From Syntrophaceae bacterium (GTDB taxonomy: Bacteria; Desulfobacterota; Syntrophia; Syntrophales; UBA2185), in assembly GCA_003508565.1 (NCBI GenBank), contig DNUI01000281.1:1-10965 (forward strand): a stretch of DNA of 10,965 nucleotides. Reading direction: 5' to 3'. Numbering within the stretch: the stretch's first letter is position 1; the number at the start of each line of letters is the position of its first letter. Shown piece after piece: positions 5,659 to 10,965 of this stretch. The position numbers were made by a program, and so were the translations under genes. Below the pieces are notes generated by a model. The model worked only from the letters and a program-made list of their open reading frames with translations. It was not told the origin of the DNA and ran no database searches.

Positions 5659-6852
5659 ATGAAAATTATAGATGAAATTGATCTCAAGGGGAAAAGAGTT
5701 TTATTCCGGTTTGATTTTAATGTTCCTTTGGATAGTTCCTTAAACATTACCGATGACATCAGGATTAGGGCAGTTCTTCCAACAATTAATTATGCTCTCG
5801 ATGAGGGAGCCAAAATAATTATCATGTCTCACCTGGGACGCCCGAAAGGGAAGGTCACGCCTGAATTCAGTCTTGCTCCGGTGGCGAAAAGATTATCAAG
5901 ACTTCTCAATAAAGAAGTCATATTGGCGAAGGACTGTATCGGTGATGATGTCAAAAAATTGGTTGCAGGAATGGCTCCGGGAAATATTGTCCTTCTTGAA
6001 AACCTGAGGTTTCATATAGAAGAGGAAAAAAATAGTGATGAATTCGCCAGGGAACTGGCCAGCCTGGGGGATGTCTATATTGACGATGCCTTTGGAAACG
6101 CCCACAGAAAACATGCGTCAAACGTGGGAATCGTCAAATATATGAAAGAGTATGGTGCGGGATTTCTGATCAAACAGGAATTTAATTATTTAAAGAAGTC
6201 CGTGGAAAATCCCGCCAGACCTTTCGTTGCTATCATTGGGGGTTCGAAGGTATCCGGGAAACTTGAACCCCTTCTGAACCTCATAAAAAAAGTCGACAAA
6301 ATGATTATCGGGGGCGGGATGGCCTTTACTTTTTTAAAAGCGATGGGACATGAAATCGGCAAATCCATTTTCGAAGAGGAACTTATGCCAAAAGCTCAGG
6401 AGATCATGGCAACGGCCAGGCAACTGGGGGTGAAGTTTTATTTGCCCGTCGATTGTGTTATTGCCGAGGGTATGAGTGCCGAAGCGGAGACGAAAATTGT
6501 ACCGGTGCAGGAAATCAACGCCAAATGGATGGGGCTTGATATCGGTCCCGCGACGATTACCCTTTTCACTGAGGCATTGAGTAATGCCAAAACCATTATA
6601 TGGAATGGCCCCATGGGAGTATTTGAAATCGATGCGTTTGGCAGGGGAACTTCGGCTCTGGCGCATAGTGTAGCCAATTCCTATGCCCTTACCATTGCCG
6701 GGGGAGGGGATACGGATGTGGCAATTCGTAAGGCGGGTGAAAGTGATAGAATCACATATATATCAACTGGCGGCGGAGCGTCCATAGAGCTTCTGGCGGG
6801 CAAATCTCTCCCGGCCATCGAGGCTCTTCAGGGTTCTGACAATCCCCGCTGA
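5659..6852 (+). CDS. pgk: Phosphoglycerate kinase
   Basis: A 397-residue cytoplasmic enzyme that interconverts 1,3-bisphosphoglycerate + ADP and 3-phosphoglycerate + ATP in glycolysis and gluconeogenesis. The length is typical of the family. Motifs run in order: RVLFRFDFNVPLD (13-25), the phosphoglycerate-binding segment SHLGRPKG (57-64), ENLRFH (114-119), DDAFGNAHRKHAS (142-154, Asn where Thr is more usual), GGSKVSGK (194-201), WNGPMGVFE (315-323), GGGDT (348-352) and a Gly-rich STGGGASIE near the C-terminus. The ATG at 5659 is chosen over an in-frame GTG at 5644 because AAGGAGG (5648-5654) lies four bases before it and itself lies downstream of that GTG. It is a monocistronic unit: own candidate promoter, a strong terminator after the stop, and no gap or tpiA beside it, unlike many genomes. 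Confidence 0.97.
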   Translation: MKIIDEIDLKGKRVLFRFDFNVPLDSSLNITDDIRIRAVLPTINYALDEGAKIIIMSHLGRPKGKVTPEFSLAPVAKRLSRLLNKEVILAKDCIGDDVKKLVAGMAPGNIVLLENLRFHIEEEKNSDEFARELASLGDVYIDDAFGNAHRKHASNVGIVKYMKEYGAGFLIKQEFNYLKKSVENPARPFVAIIGGSKVSGKLEPLLNLIKKVDKMIIGGGMAFTFLKAMGHEIGKSIFEEELMPKAQEIMATARQLGVKFYLPVDCVIAEGMSAEAETKIVPVQEINAKWMGLDIGPATITLFTEALSNAKTIIWNGPMGVFEIDAFGRGTSALAHSVANSYALTIAGGGDTDVAIRKAGESDRITYISTGGGASIELLAGKSLPAIEALQGSDNPR

Positions 6853-6873
6853 TTATGGATTTGAAGGATAGAG

Positions 6874-6902
6874 AAAAGGGGGAGATACAACCCCCTTTTT
6901 TT
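6874..6902 (+). terminator. Rho-independent terminator after pgk
   Basis: AAAAGGGGG (6874-6882) pairs with CCCCCTTTT (6891-6899) around an 8-base loop, and a run of seven T (6896-6902) follows the GC core. This is a textbook intrinsic terminator 21 bases past the pgk stop. Its position also argues that the upstream in-frame ATG at 6855 is not the truA start. Confidence 0.88.
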
Positions 6903-6935
6903 ATGGTTCATGGCGATATCGTGCAAGAAGGCAGC

Positions 6936-7673
6936 ATGCGTATTATAAAGATGGTTCTGGAGTATGAGGGGACGCAATACCATGGGTGGCAATACCAGGT
7001 TGACAGGACCACAATCCAACAGGTTCTCGAAGAGTGTATCAGCACTATTACACAGGAAGACATCAGGGTTATTGGTTCAGGGAGAACGGATGCGGGTGTT
7101 CATGCGATTAACCAAGTTGCGCATTTTGCGACGAGTTCTAATATAAAGACGAGAAACCTTCTCATGGGTATAAACAGCCTCCTGCCGGGGGATATTGTGG
7201 TGAAGGACCTTATGGAGACGGATGGGGCTTTCCATGCACGGTATGATGCGAAAAGCAAAGTGTATTTGTATCAGATAGTAAACAGTCCGGTGCGCGCGGC
7301 CTTATATAGGCACTATGCCTGGTTTGTCCGTGAGCCCCTCGATGCAGGCAAGATGAGGGAAGCCGCTCAACTCCTTATAGGAACACATGATTTTTCTTCC
7401 TTCTGCGGCACGAATTGCGGCGTTAAGAATCATGTGAGAACGGTGCTGAATATAGATGTGGAGATGAACCAGCACAGTATGATAAAAATTTATGTAGAAG
7501 CCAATGGTTTCTTGAAGTATATGGTAAGAAATATAGTGGGTACACTTGTTGATGCAGGCAGGGGCAAATTATCCCTCATGGAGTTTAAGGGTATTTTGGA
7601 GGCAAAGGATAGAAGGCGTGCGGGTATAACAGCGCCTGCATACGGGCTTTTCCTTAAAGAAGTGAAATACTGA
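6936..7673 (+). CDS. truA: tRNA pseudouridine(38-40) synthase TruA
   Basis: A 245-residue cytoplasmic enzyme that isomerises uridine to pseudouridine at positions 38-40 in the tRNA anticodon arm. Seen in the sequence: the N-terminal strand and MVLEYEGTQYHGWQ (6-19), the catalytic loop GSGRTDAGVHA (47-57) with the presumed nucleophile Asp52, FHARYDAKSKVYLYQI (99-114), the HDFSSFCG segment (151-158), and ANGFLKYMVRNIVGTL (189-204) near the C-terminus. Length is usual. The start is set at ATG 6936 because AGAAGG lies a few bases upstream and the product then begins like other TruA proteins; a longer frame from 6855 would translate through the terminator. The rfbD-like gene follows after 15 bases. 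A promoter of its own must lie in the 33 bases after the terminator or within pgk, or some read-through occurs. Confidence 0.95.
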   Translation: MRIIKMVLEYEGTQYHGWQYQVDRTTIQQVLEECISTITQEDIRVIGSGRTDAGVHAINQVAHFATSSNIKTRNLLMGINSLLPGDIVVKDLMETDGAFHARYDAKSKVYLYQIVNSPVRAALYRHYAWFVREPLDAGKMREAAQLLIGTHDFSSFCGTNCGVKNHVRTVLNIDVEMNQHSMIKIYVEANGFLKYMVRNIVGTLVDAGRGKLSLMEFKGILEAKDRRRAGITAPAYGLFLKEVKY

Positions 7674-7688
7674 GGAAGTGAGATACAA

Positions 7689-8534
7689 ATGAAGATTTTG
7701 ATTCTGGGTCATAAAGGTATGCTGGGGAGTGATCTTTTTCTGAGGCTTTTTGCCTTTCATGAAGTAGAAGGCAAGGATATAGAAGATTTCGATATTGCTT
7801 CACAAGAAGCGTGCACAGAAGCAATTTCAGAGATCGAGCCAGATGTTGTTATTAATGCAGCCGCGTACACCGATGTCGATTGTTGCGAATCTGACAGCGA
7901 TACATGTTTTTCTGTGAATGCTGAAGGAGTGAAAAATATCGCATTAGCCTGCCGGGAGAGAGGAATAAAAATAGTTCACTTCAGTACGGATTATGTATTT
8001 GATGGCATGAAAAGGAATCCTTATCAAGAGGACGATAAATGTAATCCTATCAATGTATATGGCAAGTCAAAGCTTGCGGGAGAACAGTACTTGAAGCAAT
8101 TTTCTGATAATTTTCTCCTTATCCGTTCCGCATGGCTTTATGGAAAAAACGGGAAAAACTTTGTCAAGACAATCGTTGAAAAGGCCAGAACAGAAAAGGT
8201 ATTGAACATTGTTGATGACCAGGTCGGTTCACCAACATTCACGTGGGATCTGGCAGCTGCGGTTCAATTGTTGATTGAAGGTCGGCATACCGGAATTTAT
8301 CACATTACAAACCGGGGAAATTGCAGCTGGTATCAATTTGCGGTAAAAATTTTGAAGAGCGCCTGTGTCACCGATGTGACCGTGAAGCCCATTAAATCTG
8401 ATGCTCTGCAAAGACCGGCAAAGCGCCCGCACTACAGTGTACTTACGTGCCGGAAATTTTTTGAGACTACAGGGAAGACAATGAGATATTGGCAGATTGC
8501 CGTGGATGATTATATAAGTAAAATGGGTTATTAG
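7689..8534 (+). CDS. rfbD: dTDP-4-dehydrorhamnose reductase (RfbD/RmlD family)
   Basis: A 281-residue short-chain dehydrogenase/reductase of the RmlD type, expected to reduce dTDP-4-dehydro-L-rhamnose with NAD(P)H in the last step of dTDP-L-rhamnose synthesis, a precursor of O-antigen and other surface glycans. Visible marks: the nucleotide-binding GHKGMLG (7-13), INAAAYTDVDCCE (55-67), STDYVFDG (99-106), the catalytic Y124-xxx-K128 (YGKSK), RSAWLYG (146-152), DQVGSPT (177-183) and the late RPxxS motif (RPHYS, 246-250). Length is normal. The start has a GAGGAAGTGAG ribosome region that overlaps the truA stop, so it is probably cotranscribed with truA. The rest of the rhamnose pathway (rfbA, rfbB, rfbC) is not in the window, so substrate specificity rests on family only. 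Confidence 0.9.
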   Translation: MKILILGHKGMLGSDLFLRLFAFHEVEGKDIEDFDIASQEACTEAISEIEPDVVINAAAYTDVDCCESDSDTCFSVNAEGVKNIALACRERGIKIVHFSTDYVFDGMKRNPYQEDDKCNPINVYGKSKLAGEQYLKQFSDNFLLIRSAWLYGKNGKNFVKTIVEKARTEKVLNIVDDQVGSPTFTWDLAAAVQLLIEGRHTGIYHITNRGNCSWYQFAVKILKSACVTDVTVKPIKSDALQRPAKRPHYSVLTCRKFFETTGKTMRYWQIAVDDYISKMGY

Positions 8535-8694
8535 TGAGACATTGAATCCGGTCGCGAGGGCATTCCCGGTATCGGTCCACTGAGAATGCGAGCGAATGGG
8601 TAACATTTTTTTAAGGATCGAAACTTTTCCACAGTTCGCTGCCGAGCAGTTTCATTAGATGCCGTAATTGCTTATAAAGTATCTGGAATTAATC

Positions 8695-8723
8695 TTGACA
8701 CCATAGAGTGATTTCAGTATATT
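8695..8723 (+). promoter_or_regulatory. Near-consensus sigma-70 promoter of the FlgT-like operon
   Basis: A perfect -35 box TTGACA (8695-8700) is followed after exactly 17 bases by TATATT (8718-8723), a five-of-six -10 box. The start near 8730 would give a leader of about 113 bases containing the palindrome at 8788-8802. It is the best promoter match seen in the window. Confidence 0.65.
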
Positions 8724-8787
8724 TCTGTAAATTCCCTTCCATATTTTATACTATTTGCACAGCATTTATAGAAGTCTAAGAGTTATT

Positions 8788-8802
8788 CTGTAAGACTTAC
8801 AG
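8788..8802. promoter_or_regulatory. 15-bp palindrome, possible operator
   Basis: CTGTAAG and CTTACAG form perfect 7-bp arms around a single central A. A one-base centre is too tight for an RNA hairpin of the full length but suits a dimeric DNA-binding protein. It lies about 60 bases after the predicted transcription start and 41 bases before the ATG at 8844. The cognate regulator is unknown. Confidence 0.4.
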
Positions 8803-8843
8803 TCAACCCATGTGAGTTATCTTAAACACTATATAGGGATAAT

Positions 8844-9947
8844 ATGAAGAAATCGATTATTATAACAGCGGCTGCTCTCAGTATTCTAATCTTTCTTGTT
8901 AGCACCCACGCGCAGGATAAATTGAGGGCAGTGGGTATGGCTACCATCCATAAAGGTGCCGTTGACATTGCCAGGGATAGGGCAATTGACAATGCACAGC
9001 GCAACGCGGTTGAAGAAAAAGTTGGTGTCATGATAACCAGTGTTTCAGAGATAGAGAACTATCAAGTCAAGTTGGATCAAATCTTGTCGGAGTCAAAGGG
9101 ATTTATCAATTCCTATAAAGTAGTTTCTGAGGAGAGAGAAGGCAATAATTATAAAGTAACGATCGAGGCCGATATCGGTGTCGGTAAACTGAGGGACCGC
9201 ATGTCCGCGGTTGATCTCATCATGCTGAGAAAATCGAAACCCCGCCTGATGTTTATATTCAGTGATCGTGCCCAGAAGGATGCAATAGCGGAATCCTCGA
9301 TGGCGAGATATTTTATCGCGCAGGGCTTTAAAATTATCGATGCTGAATCAGCAAAAATAATTAAAGGGAGCGAGGACTTACGAAATTTAACGGGTGATCG
9401 TAAAGGCATCAAAAAAATTGCTAAAAGCTATGGTGCGGAAATTATCATTGTAGGCAATGTGGAAGTCGTCACAAAATTGTTCAAGATGGGTGACGTTGAA
9501 ATATCTGCCAATGAAATTACAGTATCGGCGAAGGTTATCAACGGGGATACAGGGGAGGTTATTGCAACGGATAGCAAGGTACGTAAAGGGGAAGTGAAAG
9601 TTACTACTGAAGAAACGGCAAGAGAGCTTGCAAAGGGCATGAAAGAGGAGATATTGGAACGATGGTCATCGGAATTGACAAATGTAGCGACGGTCACGGT
9701 GGAAGTTTCGGGGTTGAAATCATATCGTGAGTTGTCACGTTTCAAAGAGCATTTATCCACAGAAGCAAAAGGAGTAAAACAGATCCATCAGCGGTCATAC
9801 AGGAACGGTGAGGCTGAATTGGATGTTGAAATCAGGGGGAATACGCAGAGTCTCGCGGATGATATCGCTGCGATTACGTTAAGTGGCAAAAAAATTAAAA
9901 TTACGGATATAACGCAAAACAAGATTGAAGCAACAATAGTACGGTAA
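8844..9947 (+). CDS. Secreted FlgT-like periplasmic protein
   Basis: A 367-residue exported protein. The signal peptide (1-23) is hydrophobic at 5-19 and ends in a T-H-A site, with cleavage likely before Q24. Residues about 28-115 match the FlgT N-terminal pattern: repeated Ala-rich helix (DIARDRAIDNAQRNAVEEKVGVMI), SxSEIENY, SKGFINSYKVV and NYKVTIEADIGVGKL. Residues about 132-250 form a TolB-N/CsgG-like alpha/beta part (LMFIFS; YFIAQGFKIIDAES; KIAKSYGAEIIIVGNV; VSAKVINGDTGEVIATD). Residues about 281-345 form a small beta-alpha domain (VTVEVSGLKSYRELSRF; QRSYRNGEAELDVEIRG). In Vibrio, FlgT helps build the flagellar H ring, but similar proteins occur without flagella, and no flagellar gene is seen here. 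The ATG has AGGG about six bases upstream. It shares a transcription unit with the TPR lipoprotein 36 bases downstream. The exact role is unknown. Confidence 0.78.
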   Translation: MKKSIIITAAALSILIFLVSTHAQDKLRAVGMATIHKGAVDIARDRAIDNAQRNAVEEKVGVMITSVSEIENYQVKLDQILSESKGFINSYKVVSEEREGNNYKVTIEADIGVGKLRDRMSAVDLIMLRKSKPRLMFIFSDRAQKDAIAESSMARYFIAQGFKIIDAESAKIIKGSEDLRNLTGDRKGIKKIAKSYGAEIIIVGNVEVVTKLFKMGDVEISANEITVSAKVINGDTGEVIATDSKVRKGEVKVTTEETARELAKGMKEEILERWSSELTNVATVTVEVSGLKSYRELSRFKEHLSTEAKGVKQIHQRSYRNGEAELDVEIRGNTQSLADDIAAITLSGKKIKITDITQNKIEATIVR

Positions 9948-9983
9948 TTCTATTTCCGAAATTATTATGTGAGGGAGGCCGTA

Positions 9984-10965
9984 ATGAAAGTTAGAAAATA
10001 TCGGATGTCTATTATCGGAGTGCTAATTCTGATTTTTCTATCAGGTTGTGCGGTAAGTGAAAGTTATAAAACCGGTATGGAGTTGAGCAATGCAAATCGA
10101 TGGGATGACGCTATCGGGTATTTTGAGAAGGCACTGAATGAAAAACCTGATAAGCAGGAATATAAAGATGCTCTGCTGAAAGCAAAGCAGGAAGCGGCTA
10201 AAGGTCACTATGAAAAAGCCAAATCGGCGTTAGCGAAGGCTCCAGAGCAGTATATACCAGCCCTTGAGCAGATTGCAAAAGAAAGCAGCCTTGCATACAA
10301 TTTGGATCCCCATAACAATGATATCAAAATTTTTCATGAGAATCTCAGAGAAAAAATCAATACTCTCAATAAAACCGTGAAATCGCTCTATAGCCAGGCT
10401 GAATTTGATATGCAAAAAGAGGACTGGATGGCAGCATGGGGGAAATTCAAGCAGGTCAATGCAATCTCACCCAATTATGAAGATACGGGGGATAAACTCG
10501 CGAATATTGTAAAGGAGCTTTATCAGCAGGGAATCAAATTGAGCAAACAGGAAGATTGGAAAATGGCGGCACAGGCATTTAAGGCTGCCATGGATATCAA
10601 TCCCGGGTATCATGATATAGGAAAGCTTTACCAGGACGCGAGGTCCAAGGATAACGTAGACTATTTTGTTGCCGGGGCTGATAAAGCGGAACAGGCACAG
10701 AACTGGAGTCACGCCATTTTCATGTATGAAAAGGCTTCCGAATATCAACCGGAAAACCAGGCGTTATTGAAAAAACTGGAGAACCTTAAGGAAAAGGTGG
10801 GGAAGATTTATTTCGACGAAGCCGGCAAGCTTATAGATCATGAGAAGTTGTACGCGGCTTTCAAAAAGATGGAACTTGTGAAATCATATGCCCCCACTAT
10901 GCAGCGTGACGATTCATACAGGGATTTAGTGAGTAAATTTTGCGGAAAGCTGATGGAAAGGGCTG
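9984..10965 (+). CDS. TPR-repeat lipoprotein, cut by the window end
   Basis: 327 codons are visible and the frame is still open at the right edge. The start is ATG 9984, preceded by GAGGGAGG about six bases away. Residues 1-21 are a signal peptide with the classic lipobox L19-S-G-C22, and Ala at +2 predicts the outer membrane. The mature part is a string of TPR-like helix pairs, several opening with a shared Trp and Ala/aromatic pattern: NRWDDAIGYFEKAL (38-51), EDWMAAWGKFKQVNAISP (146-163), EDWKMAAQAFKAAMDINP (190-207) and QNWSHAIFMYEKASEYQP (239-256). A further helical part follows (271-327). This is a scaffold for protein contacts at the periplasmic face of the outer membrane. It follows the FlgT-like gene by 36 bases and is probably its partner. 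The C-terminal part, outside the window, may hold another domain. Confidence 0.85.
   Translation, partial: MKVRKYRMSIIGVLILIFLSGCAVSESYKTGMELSNANRWDDAIGYFEKALNEKPDKQEYKDALLKAKQEAAKGHYEKAKSALAKAPEQYIPALEQIAKESSLAYNLDPHNNDIKIFHENLREKINTLNKTVKSLYSQAEFDMQKEDWMAAWGKFKQVNAISPNYEDTGDKLANIVKELYQQGIKLSKQEDWKMAAQAFKAAMDINPGYHDIGKLYQDARSKDNVDYFVAGADKAEQAQNWSHAIFMYEKASEYQPENQALLKKLENLKEKVGKIYFDEAGKLIDHEKLYAAFKKMELVKSYAPTMQRDDSYRDLVSKFCGKLMERA

Larger units (their letters stand above)
8535..8843. other. Intergenic region before the FlgT-like operon
   Basis: The 309 bases hold a strong-looking promoter (8695-8723) and a 15-bp palindrome (8788-8802), each listed separately. Near 8560-8612 there is a GCATTC/GAATGC stem with an 18-base loop. 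A T7 run follows, but 16 bases beyond the stem, so a terminator for rfbD is only a weak possibility. No ORF of note is present. Confidence 0.5.

Noticed and set aside
8560..8612. Possible rfbD terminator
   Set aside because: The GCATTC/GAATGC stem is short with an 18-base loop, and the T7 run begins 16 bases after it, so it does not fit an intrinsic terminator.
9428..9760. Open frames antisense to the FlgT-like gene
   Set aside because: They are shadows of a good coding frame, with Ser/Thr/Val-rich translations and no ribosome sites.

Overview
This window looks like chromosomal DNA from a Gram-negative, didermic bacterium of moderate GC content. The signs are four predicted lipoprotein precursors, two of them of the outer-membrane Slp family, a periplasmic FlgT-like protein, and an HD-GYP receptor with a HAMP linker. 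The mix of Slp and TPR lipoproteins, c-di-GMP signalling and single housekeeping genes scattered among envelope genes suggests a deltaproteobacterial (Desulfobacterota, perhaps Syntrophales-like) genome. That placement is an inference from general style, not from a marker gene.

Layout. Bases 2-94 carry the last 30 codons of a + strand gene. On the - strand, 2219-199 is a two-gene operon: an HD-GYP c-di-GMP phosphodiesterase receptor, then a one-base stop/start overlap into a small TPR lipoprotein. An AT-rich gap of about 810 bases (2220-3032) follows, holding a cluster of GC-rich palindromes at 2683-2731. A TerC-family membrane protein gene (3033-3776, +) is broken by two indels and reads as a pseudogene. 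After it comes a poorly resolved stretch with a short ORF. On the - strand, 5303-4176 encodes two tandem Slp-family lipoproteins; the second ends in a Tyr/Pro-rich tail with six consecutive histidines.

From 5659 to the end everything is on the + strand. Phosphoglycerate kinase (pgk) ends at a clear intrinsic terminator. truA (tRNA pseudouridine synthase) and an rfbD-type dTDP-4-dehydrorhamnose reductase follow, 15 bases apart. After a 309-base gap with a near-consensus sigma-70 promoter and a 15-bp palindrome comes a FlgT-like secreted protein, and then a TPR lipoprotein that runs off the window end.

The housekeeping genes (pgk, truA, rfbD) are ordinary. The less well described material is the envelope set: the HD-GYP/TPR-lipoprotein pair, the Slp tandem, and the FlgT-like/TPR-lipoprotein operon. 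The last is the best candidate for an under-described system, since it pairs a FlgT-type three-part periplasmic protein with a lipoprotein scaffold and no flagellar gene is visible nearby. No CRISPR array, rRNA, tRNA, complete insertion sequence or phage gene was seen.
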